Both the position numbers and the translations under genes were made by a program. Shown piece after piece: positions 8,268-21,960 of a DNA stretch of 64,000 nt; the first letter of the stretch is position 1, and every line of letters starts with the position of its first letter. The notes under the pieces are model-generated. The model was not told the origin of the DNA. It ran no database searches and was given only the letters and a program-made list of their open reading frames with translations. Source of the DNA: Acanthosepion pharaonis (Eukaryota; Mollusca; Cephalopoda; Sepiida; Sepiidae); assembly GCA_903632075.3 (NCBI GenBank), contig CAHIKZ030004540.1:2059501-2123500 (forward strand). The letters are read 5' to 3'.

Positions 8268-9550
8268 TTATTCTGTCATCTCTCCATTCATGTAGTAAGG
8301 TGAGGTACCTCTTTTAGTTAGACAGCAATTTGATCATTAGACTTCACCCATGTTATTTCTCCCTTATCTAACATTTCCTTGATACTTGCTATTTCTATTA
8401 TTAATCTTTAATCTGCAACAAGTTTAATTGATTTGATTGCTTTGACCAAATCTATTATCTAGAAAACACTTGACAGGAATGATCTTTTGGTGATTATTAT
8501 TTAACAACTCACCTAAAAGCATTGAGATACTAAATGCATTGTCAATCTCTTTCAATAGAGCTAATGTCTCACTGGTTAATGTACTTTTTACTACTCTCTT
8601 TATTTTGCAGGATTGCCATGATATTGGATTCATCTTCTGATTATCTCCTATGTCCTCCTTGGCTGCCATTGTTATTCAAATTTCCAAATGATGCATCCAT
8701 AAAAACATGTATTTCTAGGTTCTTGCCCAAATTTTGATACTTCAAATAAACATGGTCAGATTTTACTTTCTTGATCATCTTATTGAATCCTTTCAAATAT
8801 TCAAATGTACTTGTGTTGATTCTACCAGCCAGATCTGTCACATCAAACGTAATATCAGTGCATGATTGGTTGGAAATCCACAAGAACTGACCAAGCTTAG
8901 CTCATTCTCAGATAAGTGGGCTGTTTTCTTCCTTTTTGTCTAATTTCACTTCTGTTACATTGTTAATCCTTCTGTGTTAACATGATACACATCTCTTCTT
9001 GACTCAGATTCAATCCAATATATTTGAATGGACTTGTTGCTTCTTTTCCAACTTCAAATATACTTTTGATTTTTGATACTAAGACCTTTTGGAATTTATC
9101 ACTTCCTGTCCATAAAAAAAATTGTCAATGTGTATGACAAATATTCCATACAGGCCCGTATCAAACCAATAAAATATTGCTAGATCAATCTTAGATATCT
9201 GTCCTTTGACTCTTAAAGTTTTTTTTACCTTTTGATATCATTGCAATGACGCATCTGCTAAACCATAAATACATTTCCTTAATTTCCAAATCTTTTTAGT
9301 ACATGCCTTTGATGTGGGTCTAATGTAGACATCCCATGCAATTTCTTCACCATGCAAGAATACAGTCTTTACATCAATTGTAACGACAGAACAATTATGT
9401 TGTGCAATGACTAATAATACTGTTCTTAGAGATGACTTGTTGATTGTTGGTGAATTTTGGGGTATTTCTTTGAGACAAGCTTCTTCAAATCCTTTTGCTA
9501 CCAACCTAGATTTTAACTTCATCTTGTCATCATCATTTTTCACTGTATTT
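8268..9550 (-). pseudogene. Ty1/copia retrotransposon pol remnant (reverse transcriptase + RNase H)
   Basis: Reading down from 9,550, the first open stretch (9,543-9,238) carries KLKSRLVAKGFEE, an SPT motif, VVTIDVKTVFLHGE and WKLRKCIYGLADAS, the classic start of copia reverse transcriptase. After frame changes, GLYGIFVIHIDNFFYG (about 9,165-9,110) stands where the catalytic YVDD/HVDD box belongs; here the second aspartate is Asn. FEVGKEATSPFKYIGLNLS follows (about 9,058-9,002). The RNase H domain shows HVFMDASFGNLNNNGSQGGH (about 8,710-8,645), then PISWQSCKIKRVVKSTLTSE, then EMLDKGEITWVKSNDQIA and a stop near 8,268. Integrase and gag are absent because the satellite array begins upstream of the reverse transcriptase. 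Multiple frameshifts and in-frame stops make this a dead element. No LTR is confirmed. Confidence 0.85.
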
Positions 9551-12500
9551 GTGGCATGTGTGTTGTTTAATGTCTTCAGGAAGGCAAAGATTAAAAGACT
9601 ACATCTAGGAAAATCTCTCTTTTGGTTATTATCTTTATTAATTACTAAGAAGGGAATAGAACAGATCCTTGCAAATGTGTTATTTAATGTCTTCAGGAAG
9701 GCAAAGATTAAAAGACTACATCTAGGAAAATCTCTGCTTTGGTTATTATCTTTATTAATTACTAAGAAGGAAATAGAAAAGATCCTTGCAAATGTGTTAT
9801 TTAATGTCTTCAGGAAGGCAAAGATTAAAAGACTACATCTAGAAAAAAATCTCTGGTTTTTGGTTATTATCTTTATTAATTACTAAGAAGGGAATAGAAA
9901 AGATCCTTGCAAATGTGTTATTTAATGTCTTCAGGAAGGCAAAGATTAAAAGACTGCATCTAGGAAAATCTTTGCTTTGGTTATTATCTTTATTAATTAC
10001 TAAGAAGGGAATAGAAAAGATCCTTGCAAATGTGTTATTTAATGTCTTCAGGAAGGCAAAGATTAAAAGACTGCATCTAGGAAAATCTCTCTTTTGGTTA
10101 TTATCTTTATTAATTACTAAGAAGGGAATAGAAAAGATCCTTGCAAATGTGTTATTTAATGTCTTCAGGAAGGCAAAGATTAAAAGACTGCATCTAGGAA
10201 AATCTTTGGTTATTAATTAATTACTAAGAAGGAATAGAAAAGATCCTTGTAAAAATGTGTTATTTAATGTTTCAGGAAGACAAAGATTTATTATCTTTGG
10301 TTATTATCTTTTAATTACTAAGAAGGAATAGAAAAAGATCCTTGCAAATGTGTTATTTAATGTCTTCAGGAAGATTAAAAACTACATCTAGGAAAATCTC
10401 TTTTTGGTTATTATCTTTATGCATCTAAGAAGGAATAGAAAAATCCTTGCAAATGTGTTATTTAATGTCTTCAGGAAGGCAAAGATTAAAAGACTACATC
10501 TAGGAAAATCTTCTTTTTGGTTATTATCTTTATTAATTACTAAGAAGGAATAGAAAAGATCCTTGCAAATGTGTTATTTAATGTCTTCAGGAAGGCAAAA
10601 GATTAAAAGACTACATCTAGGAAAATCTCTCTTTTGGTTATTATCTTTTTAATTAATTATCCTGCAAAGTTATTTAAGGGGCAAAATTAAAAGACAAAGA
10701 AAATCCTTTGGTTATTATCTTTATTAATTACTAAGAAAATGTGTTATTTAATGTCTTCAGGAAGGCAAAGATTAAAAAAACATCTAGGAAAAATCTTTTC
10801 TTTGGTTATTATCTTTATTAATTCTAGGAAAATCTCTCAAATGTGTTATTTAATTCAGGAAGGCAAAGATTAAAAGACTACATCAAGGAAAATCTTTTGG
10901 TTATTATCTTTATTAATTACTAAGAATAAATAGAAAAGATCCTTGCAAATGTGTTATTTAATGTCTTCAGGAAGGCAAAGATTAAAAGACTACATCTAGG
11001 AAAATCTCTCTTTTGGTTATTATCTTTATTAATTACTAAGAAGGAATAGAAAAGATCCTTGCAAATGTGTTATTTAATGTCTTCAGGAAGGCAAAGATTA
11101 AAAGACTACATCTAGGAAAATCTCTCTTTTGGTTATTATCTTTATTAATTACTGCAAAGTTATTTAAAGAAGGCAAAATAGACTAAAGATCCTTGGTTAT
11201 TATCAAATGTGTTCCTTGCAAATTTAATGTCTTCAGGAAGGCAAAGATTAAAAGACTACATCTAGGAAAATCTCTCTTTTGGTTATTATCTTTATTAATT
11301 ACTAAGAAGGGAATAGAACAGATCCTTGCAAATGTGTTATTTAATGTCTTCAGGAAGGCAAAGATTAAAAGACTACATCTAGGAAAATCTCTCTTTGGTT
11401 ATTATCTTTATTAATTACTAAGAAGGGAATAGAAAAGATCCTTGCAAATTGGTTATTTAATGTCTTCAGGAAGGCAAAGATTAAAAGACTGCATCTATGA
11501 AAATCTCTTTTTGGTTATTATCTTTATTAATTACTAAGAAGATTAAAATAGAAAAGATCCTTGCAAATGTGTTATTTAATGTCTTCAGGAAGGCAAAGAT
11601 TAAAAGACTACATCTAGGAAAATCTCTCTTTTGGTTATTATCTTTATTAATTACTAAGAAGGGAATAGAAAAGATCCTTGCAAATGTGTTATTTAATGTC
11701 TTCAGGAAGGCAAAGATTAAAAGACTACATCTAGGAAAATCTCTCTTTTGGTTATTATCTTTATTAATTACTAAGAAGGGAATAGAACAGATCCTTGCAA
11801 ATGTGTTATTTAATGTCTTCAGGAAGGCAAAGATTAAAAGACAGGGAACATCTAGGAAAATCTAAGAAGGAATAGAAAAGATCCTTTTGTGTTATTTAAT
11901 CAAAGATTTATTAGGAAAATTACTAAGAACTAATAGAAGAAAGATCCTTGCAAATGTGTTATTTAATGTCTTCAGGAAGGCAAAGATTAAAAGACTACAT
12001 CTAGGAAAATCTTTTTTGGTTATTATCTTTATTAATTACTAAGAAGGAATAGAAAAGATCCTTTGCAAATGTGTTATTTAATGTCTTCAGGAAGGCAAAG
12101 AGGCAAAAAGACTACATCTAGGAAAATCTCTCTTTTGGTTATTATCTTTATTAATTACTAAGAAGGGAATAGAAAAGATCCTTGCAAATGTGTTATTTAA
12201 TGTCTTCAGGAAGGCAAAGATTAAAAGACTACATCTAGGAAAATCTCTCTTTTGGTTATTATCTTTATTATAAGAAGGAATTTGCAAATGTGTTAATTAC
12301 TAAGAAGGAATAAAAGAAAAGATGGTTATTATCTTTATTAATTACTAAGAAGGAATAGAAATGTGTTATTTAATGTCTTCAGGAAGGCAAAGATTAAAAG
12401 ACTACATCTAGGAAAATCTTTCTTTGGTTATTATCTTTTATTAATTACTAAGAAGGAATAGAAAAGATTTGCAAATGTGTTATTTAATTATTAAAAGACT

Positions 12501-15500
12501 GCATTAGGAAAATCTTTGCTTTGGTTATTATCTTTATTAATTACTAAGAAGGAATAGAAAAGATCCTTGTTAAATGTGTTATTTAATGTCTTCAGGAAGG
12601 CTAAAAGGAATAAAAGACTGGGTTATTTAATCTCAGGAAGGGAAAATCTCTTTTGGTTATTATCTTTATTAATTACTAAGAAGGGGATAGAACAGATCCT
12701 TGCAAATGTGTTATTTAATGTCTTCAGGAAGGCAAAGATTAAAAGACTGCATCTAGGAAAATCTCTCTTTTGGTTATTATCTTTATTAATTACTAAGAAG
12801 GAATAGAAAAGATCCTTGCAAATGTGTTATTTAATGTCTTCAGGAAGGCAAAGATTAAAAGACTACATCTAGGAAAATCTCTCTTTTGGTTATTATCTTT
12901 ATTAATTACTAAGAAGGAATAGAACAGATCCTTGCAAATGTGTTATTTAATGTCTTCAGGAAGGCAAAGATTAAAAGACTACATCTAGGAAAATCTTTCT
13001 TTTGGTTATTATCTTTATTAATTACTAAGAAGGAATAGAAAAGATCCTTGCAAATGTGTTATTTAATGTCTTCAGGAAGGCAAAGATTAAAAGACTGCAT
13101 CTAGGAAAATCTCTCTTTTGGTTATTATCTTTATTAATTACTAAGAAGGAATAGAAAAGATCCTTGCAAATGTGTTATTTAATGTCTTCAGGAAGGCAAA
13201 GATTAAAAGACTACATCTAGGAAAATCTCTTTTCTTTTGGTTATTATCTTTATTAATTACTAAGAAGGAATAGAAAAAGATCCTTGTTATTAAATGTGTT
13301 ATTTAAAAGATCTTGTAAAGGAAGGCAAAGATTAAAAGACTACATCTAGGAAAATCTTATCTTTTTATTAATTTAAGAAGGGAATAGAAAAGATCTTGCA
13401 AATGTTAATTACTCAGGAAGCAAAAGGAATAGAAAAGAAAATCCTTTGTTATTAATTTATTAATTATTTAAAGATCTTCAATGGTTTCAGGAAGGCAAAG
13501 ATTAAAAGACTACATCTAGGAAAATCTCTCTTTTGGTTATTATCTTTATTAATTACTAAGAAGGGAATGCAAAATGTTATTTAATCCTTCAGGAAGGCAA
13601 AGATTAAAAATACATCTAGGTTATTTATTATCTTTATTAATTCTAAGAAGGAATAGAAAAGATTAAAAGTTATTGCATCTTCAGGAAAAATTAAAAGACT
13701 CATTGCTTTGGTTATTATCTTTATTAATTACTAAGAAGGGAATAGAAAAGATCCTTGCAAATGTGTTATTTAATGTCTTCAGGAAGGCAAAGATTAAAAG
13801 ACTACATCTAGGAAAATCTCTCTTTTGGTTATTATCTTTATTAATTACTAAGAAGGGAATAGAAAAGATCCTTGCAAATGTGTTATTTAATGTCTTCAGG
13901 AAGGCAAAGATTAAAAGACTACATCTAGGAAAATCTCTTTTTGGTTATTATCTTTATTAATTACTAAGAAGGGAATAGAAAAGATCCTTGCAAATGTGTT
14001 ATTTAATGTCTTCAGGAAGGCAAAGATTAAAAGACTGCATCTAGGAAAATCTCTCTTTGGTTATTATCTTTATTAATTACTAAGAAGGGATAGAAAAGAT
14101 CCTTGCAAATGTGTTATTTAATGTCTTCAGGAAGGCAAAGATTAAAAGACTGCATCTAGGAAAATCTCTTTTGGTTATTATCTTTTATTAATTACTAAGA
14201 AGGGAATAGAAAAGATCCTTGCAAATGTGTTATTTAATGTCTTCAGGAAGGCAAAGATTAAAAAGACTACATCTAGGAAAATCTTCTCTTTGGTTATTAT
14301 CTTTATTAATTACTAAGAAGGAATAGAAACAGATCCTTGCAAATGTGTTATTTAATGTCTTCAGGAAGGCAAAGATTAAAAGACTACATCTAGGAAAATC
14401 TTTTTGGTTATTATCTTTATTAATTACTAAGAAGGGAATAGAAAGATCCTTGCAAATGTGTTATTTAATGTCTTCAGGAAGGCAAAGATTAAAAGACTAC
14501 ATCTAGGAAAATCTTTGGTTATTATCTTTATTAATTATAAGAAGGAATATCCTTGCAAATGTGTTATTTAATTACTAAGAAGGGACTACATAGAAAAAGA
14601 TCTTTATTAATTACTAAGAAGGAATGTGTTATTTAATGTCTTCAGGAAGGCAAAGATTAAAAGACTACATCTAGGAAAAAATCTGCTTTGGTTATTATCT
14701 TTATTAATTACTAAGAAGGGAATAGAAAAGATCCTTGCAAATGTGTTATTTAATGTCTTTCAGGAAGGCAAAGATTAAAAGACTGCATCTAGGAAAATCT
14801 TTGCTTTGGTTATTATCTTTATTAATTACTAAGAAGGAATAGAAAAGATCCTTGCAAATGTGTTATTTAATGTCTTCAGGAAGGCAAAAGATTAAAAGAC
14901 TACATCTAGGGAAAATCTTTTGCTTTGGTTATTATCTTTATTAATTACTAAGAAGGAATAGAAAAGATCCTTGCAAATGTGTTATTTAATGTCTTCAGGA
15001 AGGCAAAGATTAAAAGACTGCATCTAGGAAAATCTTTGCTTTGGTTATTATCTTTTATTAATTACTAAGAAGGGAATAGAAAAGATCCTTGCAAATGTGT
15101 TATTTAATGTCTTCAGGAAGGCAAAGATTAAAAGACTGCATCTAGGAAAATCTCTCTTTGGTTATTATCTTTATTAATTACTAAGAAGGAATTAAAAGAA
15201 AAGAAAATCTTTTTGCAAATGAAGGGTTATTTAATGTCTTCAGGAAGGCAAAGATTAAAAGACTACATCTAGGAAAATCTTTCTTGGTTATTATCTTTAT
15301 TAATTACTAAGAAGGAATAGAAAAGATTGTGTTATTTTATCAAAGATTAAAAGACTGCATTAGGAAAATCTCTTTGGTTATTATCTTTATTAATTACTAA
15401 GAAGGAATAGAAAAGATCCTTGCAAATGTGTTATTTAATGTCTTCAGGAAGGCAAAAGATTAAAAGACTACATCTAGGAAAATCTTTCTTTGGGTTATTT

Positions 15501-18500
15501 TTGGTTATTATCTGTTATTAATTCAGGAAGGCAAAGATTAAAAGACCACATCTAGGAAAATCTCTTTGGTTATTATCTTTATTAATTACTGCAAATAGAA
15601 AAGATCCTTGCAAATGTGTTATTTAATGTCTTCAGGAAGGCAAAGATTAAAAGACTGCATCTAGGAAAATCTCTCTTTGGTTATTATCTTTATTAATTAC
15701 TAAGAAGGGAATAGAAAAGATCCTTGCAAATGTGTTATTTAATGTCTTCAGGAAGGCAAAGATTAAAAAAGACTACATCTAGGAAAATCTCTTTTTGGTT
15801 ATTATCTTTATTAATTACTAAGAAGGAATAGAAAAGATCCTTGCAAATGTGTTATTTAATGTCTTCAGGAAGGCAAAGATTAAAAGACTACATCTAGGAA
15901 AATCTCTCTTTTGGTTATTATCTTTATTAATTACTAAGAAGGAATAGAAAAGATCCTTGCAAAATGTGTTATTTAATGTCTTCAGGAAGGCAAAGATTAA
16001 AAGAGGGAAAATCTTTTTTGGTTATTATCTTTATTAATTCTAAGAAGGAATAGAAAAGATCCTTGCAAATGTGTTATTTCTTTTCAGGAAGGCAAAGATT
16101 AAAAGACTACATCTAGGAAAATTTTGCTTTGGTTATTATCTTTATTAATTACTAAGAAGGGAATAGTAAAAGATCCTTGCAAATGTGTTATTTAATGTCT
16201 TCAGGAAGGCAAAGATTAAAAGACTGCATCTAGGAAAATCTCTCTTTTGCTTTATTATCTTTATTAATTACTAAGAAGGGAATAGAAAAGATCCTTGCAA
16301 ATGTGTTATTTAATGTCTTCAGGAAGGCAAAAGATTAAAAAGACTACATCTAGGAAAATCTTTTGCTTTGGTTATTATCTTTATTAATTACTAAGAAGGA
16401 ATAGAAAAGATCCTTGCAAATGTGTTATTTAATGTCTTCAGGAAGGCAAAGATTAAAAGACTGCATCTAGGAAAAATCTCTTTGGTTATTATCTTTTATT
16501 AATTACTAAGAAGGGAATGCAAAGATTTAATGTCTTTCAGGAATCAAAGATTTGCAAATGTGTTATTTAATTACTAAGAAGGAAGGCAAAGTTATTTAAT
16601 TCAGGAAGGCAAAGATTAAAAAGACTACATCTAGGAAAATCTACATCTTTTTGGTTATTATCTTTATTAATTACTAAGAAGGGAATAGAAAAGATCCTTG
16701 CAAATGTGTTATTTAATGTCTTCAGGAAGGCAAAGATTAAAAGACTACATCTAGGAAAATCTCTCTTTGGTTATTATCTTTATTAATTACTAAGAAGGGA
16801 ATAGAAAAGATCCTTGCAAATGTGTTATTTAATGTCTTCAGGAAGGCAAAGATTAAAAGATCACATCATCTAGGAAAATCTCTCTTTGGTTATTATCTTT
16901 ATTAATTACTAAGAAGGGAATAGAAAAGATCCTTGCAAATGTGTTATTTAATGTCTTCAGGAAGGCAAAGATTAAAAGACTACATCTAGGAAAATCTCTC
17001 TTTGGTTATTATCTTTATTAATTACTAAGAAGGAATAGAAAAGATCCTTGTAAATGTGTTATTTAATGTCTTCAGGAAGGCAAAGATTAAAAAGACTACA
17101 TCTAGGAAAATCTCTCTTGGTTATTATCTTTATTAATTACTAAGAAGGGAATAGAAAAGATCCTTGCAAATGTGTTATTTAATGTCTTCAGGAAGGCAAA
17201 GATTAAAAGACTACATCTAGGAAAATCTTTCTCTTTGGTTATTATCTTTATTAATTACTAAGAAGGAATAGAAAAGATCCTTGCAAATGTGTTATTTAAT
17301 GTCTTCAGGAAGGCAAAGATTAAAAGACTGCATCTAGGAAAATCTCTTTTTGGTTATTATCTTTATTAATTACTAAGAAGGGCAAATGTGTTATTTAATG
17401 TCTTCAGGAAGGCAAAGATCCTGCATCTAGGAAAATCTCTTTGGTTATTATTTTATTAAAAAAGAAGGAATAGAACAGGAAGGCAAAGTTATTTAATGTC
17501 TTCAGGAAGGCAAAGATTAAAAAGACTACATCTAGCAAGATTAAAAAAATCTCTCTTTTGGTTATTATCTTTATTAATTACTAAGAAGGAATAGAAAAGA
17601 TCCTTGCAAATGTGTTATTTAATGTCTTCAGGAAGGCAGAAAAGATTAAAAGACTACATCTAGGAAAATCTCTCTTTTGGTTATTATCTTTATTAATTAC
17701 TAAGAAGGAATAGAAAAGATCCTTGCAAATGTGTTATTTAATGTCTTCAGGAAGGCAAAGATTAAAAAAGACTACATCTAGGAAAATCTTTCTTTTGGTT
17801 ATTATCTTTATTAATTACTAAGAAGGGAATAGAAAAGATCCTTGCAAATGTGTTATTTAATGTCTTCAGGAAGGCAAAGATTAAAAAGACTGCATCTAGG
17901 AAAATCTCTTTGGTTATTATCTTTATTAATTACTAAGAAGGGAATAGAAAAGATCCTTGCAAATGTGTTATTTAATGTCTTCAGGAAGGCAAAGATTAAA
18001 AGACTGCATCTAGGAAAATCTCTCTTTGGTTATTATCTTTATTAATTACTAAGAAGGGAATAGAAAAGATCCTTGCAAATGTGTTATTTAATGTCTTCAG
18101 GAAGGCAAAGATTAAAAGAACATCAAGGAAAAAATCTTGCTTTGGTTATTATCTTTATTAATTACTAAGAAGGGAATAGAACAGATCCTTGCAAATGTGT
18201 TATTTAATCTCAGGAAGGCAAAGATTAAAAGACTACATCTAGGAAAATCTTTTGGTTATTATCTTTATTAATTACTAAGAAGGGAATAGAAAAGATCCTT
18301 GCAAATGTGTTATTTAATGTCTTCAGGAAGGCAAAAGATTAAAAGACTACATCTAGGAAAATCTCTCTTTGGTTATTATCTTTATTAATTACTAAGAAGG
18401 GAATAGAAAAGATCCTTGCAAATGTGTTATTTAATGTCTTCAGGAAGGCAAAGATTAAAAGACTACATCTAGGAAAATCTCTCTTTTGGTTATTATCTTT

Positions 18501-21500
18501 ATTAATTACTAAGAAGGAATAGAAAATGTGTTATTTAATGTTCAGGAAGGCAAAAGATTAAAAAATGTGTTATTTAATATTCTTTTAGGAATTACTAAAA
18601 GATTAGAAAAGATCCTGCAATGTGTTATTTAATCTTCAGGAAGGAAAATTCTACATCTAGGAAAATCTCTTTGGTTATTATCTTTATTAATTACTAAGAA
18701 GGAATAGAACAGATCCTTGCAAATGTGTTATTTAATGTCTTCAGGAAGGCAAAGATTAAAAGACTACATCTAGGAAAATCTTTGCTTGGTTATTATCTTT
18801 ATTAATTACTAAGAAGGGAATAGAAAAGATCCTTGCAAATGTGTTATTTAATGTCTTCAGGAAGGCAAAGATTAAAAGACTACATCTAGGAAAATCTCTT
18901 TTGGTTATATTATCTTTATTAATTACTAAGAAGGGAATAGAAAAGATCCTTGCAAATGTGTTAATGTCTTCAGGAAGGCAAAGATTAAAAGAGCATCCTT
19001 CTTTGGTTATTATCTTTATTAATTACTAAGAAGGAATAGAAAAGATCCTTGCAAATGTGTTATTTAATGTCTTCAGGAAGGCAAAGATTAAAAGACTACA
19101 TCTAGGAAAATCTCTCTTTTGGTTATTATCTTTATTAATTACTAAGAAGGGAATAGAAAAGATCCTTGCAAATGTGTTATTTAATGTCTTCAGGAAGGCA
19201 AAGATTAAAAGAATCTAGGGAAAATCTTCTCTTTTGGTTATTATCTTTATTAATTACTAAGAAGGAATAGAAAAGATCCTTGCAAATGTGTTATTTAATG
19301 TCTTCAGGAAGGCAAAGATTAAAAAGACTACATCTAGGAAAATCTTTCTTTTGGTTATTATCTTTATTAATTACTAAGAAGGAATAGATTAGATCCTTGC
19401 AAATGTGTTATTTAATGTCTTCAGGAAGGCAAAGATTAAAAGAACATCAAGGAAAATCCTTTGGTTATTATCTTTTATTAATTACTAAGAAGGAATAGAA
19501 CAGATCCTTGCAAATGTGTTATTTAATGTCTTCAGGAAGGCAAAGATTAAAAGACTACATCTAGGAAAATCTCTCTTTTGGTTATTATCTTTATTAATTA
19601 CTAAGAAGGGAATAGAACAGATCCTTGCAAATGTGTTATTTAATGTCTTCAGGAAGGCAAAGATTAAAAGACTGCATCTAGGAAAATCTCTCTTTTGGTT
19701 ATTATCTTTATTAATTACTAAGAAGGGAATAGAAAAGATCCTTGCAAATGTGTTATTTAATGTCTTCAGGAAGGCAAAGATTAAAAGACTGCATCTAGGA
19801 AAATCTTTGCTTTGGTTATTATCTTTATTAATTACTAAGAAGGGAATAGAACAGATCCTTGCAAATGTGTTATTTAATGTCTTCAGGAAGGCAAAGATTA
19901 AAAGACTGCATCTAGGAAAATCTCTCTTTGGTTATTATCTTTATTAATTACTAAGAAGGAATAGAACAGATCCTTGCAAAATGTTATTTAATGTTTCAGG
20001 AAGGCAAAGATTAAAAGACTGCATCTAGGAAAATCTCTTTTTGGTTATTATCTTTATTAATTACTAAGAAGGGAATAGAAAGACAAATGTGTTATTTATC
20101 TCAGAAGGCAAAGAAAAAAGACTGCATCTAGGAAAATCTCTTTTTGGTTATTATCTTTATTAATTACTAAGAAGGAATAGAAAAGATCCTTGCAAATGTG
20201 TTATTTAATGTCTTCAGGAAGGCAAAGATTAAAAAAGACTGCATCTAGGAAAATCTCTCTTTGGTTATTATCTTTATTAATTACTAAGAAGGAATAGAAA
20301 AGATCCTTGCAAATGTGTTATTTAATGTCTTCAGGAAGGCAAAGATTAAAAAGATTAGGAAAATCTTTTTTGGTTATTAAAATTACTAAGAAGGAATAGA
20401 AAAGATTGTAAATGTGTTATTTAATGTCTTCAGGAAGGCAAAAAGACTCATCTAGGAAAATCTCTCTTTTGGTTATTATCTTTATTAATTACTAAGAAGG
20501 AATAGAAAGATCCTTGCAAATGTGTTATTTAATGTCTTCAGGAAGGCAAAAGATTAAAAGAACATCAAGGAAAAATCTTTTTGGTTATTATCTTTATTAA
20601 TTACTAAGAAGGGAATAGAAAAGATCCTTGCAAATGTGTTATTTAATGTCTTCAGGAAGGCAAAGATTAAAAGACTGCATCTAGGAAAATCTCTCTTTTG
20701 GTTATTATCTTATTAATTACTAAGAAGGAATAGAAAAGATCTTGCAAATGTGTTATTTAATGTCTTCAGGAAGGCAAAAGATTAAAAAGACTGCATCTAG
20801 GAAAATCTCTCTTTGGTTATTATCTTTATTAATTACTAAGAAGGGAATAGAAAAGATCCTTGCAAATGTGTTATTTAATGTCTTCAGGAAGGCAAAAGAT
20901 TAAAAGACTACATCTAGGAAAATCTTCTTTGGTTATTATCTTTATTAATTACTAAGAAGGAATAGAAAAGATCCTTGCAAATGTGTTATTTAATGTCTTC
21001 AGGAAGGCAAAGATTAAAAGACTACATCTAGGAAAATCTTCTCTTGGTTATTATCTTTATTAATTACTAAGAAGGAATAGAAAAGATCCTTGCAAATGTG
21101 TTATTTAATGTCTCTCTAGGAAAATTTTTGGTTATTATCTTTATTAATTACTAAGAAGGAATAGAAAAGATCCTTGCAAATGTGTTATTTAATGTCTTCA
21201 GGAAGGCAAAGATTAAAAGAAAACTTTTGGTTATTATCTTTATTAATTCTAAGAAGGGGAAAATCAAATGTGTTATTCTCTTCAGGAAGGCAAAAGATTA
21301 TTATTTTTATTATCTTTATTAATTAAGGGAATAGAACAGATCCTTTGCAAATGTGTTATTTAATGTCTTCAGGAAGGCAAAGATTAAAAAGACTACATCT
21401 AGGAAAATCTCTCTTTGGTTATTATCTTTATTAATTACTAAGAAGGGAATAGAAAAGATCCTTGCAAATGTGTTATTTAATGTCTTCAGGAAGGCAAAGA

Positions 21501-21960
21501 TTAAAAGACTACATCTAGGAAAATCTCATTTTTTGGTTATTATCTTTATTAATTACTAAGAAGGGAATAGAAAAGATCCTTGCAAATGTGTTATTTAATG
21601 TCTTCAGGAAGGCAAAGATTAAAAGACTACATCTAGGAAAATCTATCTTTTAGAAAAGATCCTTGTTATTATCTTTATTAATTAAGAAGAAGAATAGGAA
21701 AAGATCCTTAATTACTAAGAAGGGAATAGAAAATGTAAATGTTATTTAATGTCTTCAGGAAGGCAAAGATTAAAAGACTGCATCTAGGAAAATCTCTCTT
21801 TGGTTATTATCTTTATTAATTACTAAGAAGGGAATAGAACAGATCCTTGCAAATGTGTTATTTAATGTCTTCAGGAAGGCAAAGATTAAAAGACTACATC
21901 TAGGAAAATCTCTCTTTTGGTTATTATCTTTATTAATTACTAAGAAGGAATAGAACAGAT
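9551..21960. repeat. Satellite zone 1: mixed, mostly gaaaag-type monomers
   Basis: The zone starts with about five regular units (9,570-10,210). Disrupted stretches (10,211-11,200; 11,866-12,640; 13,290-13,690; 16,510-16,620; 18,530-18,660) alternate with regular runs (11,220-11,830; 12,690-13,250; 13,720-14,530; 19,519-19,947). Most units have gaaaagatcc; gaacagatcc is scattered. Both ctctctttt and tttgcttt forms occur (the latter clustered at 14,680-15,060). Confidence 0.7.

Noticed and set aside
9407..10220. Long plus-strand open frames (9,407-9,886; 9,915-10,220) as a repetitive protein gene
   Set aside because: They consist of satellite monomers. The frame is open only because 117 is divisible by three, it breaks at the first length change, and the first frame starts antisense to the copia reverse transcriptase.
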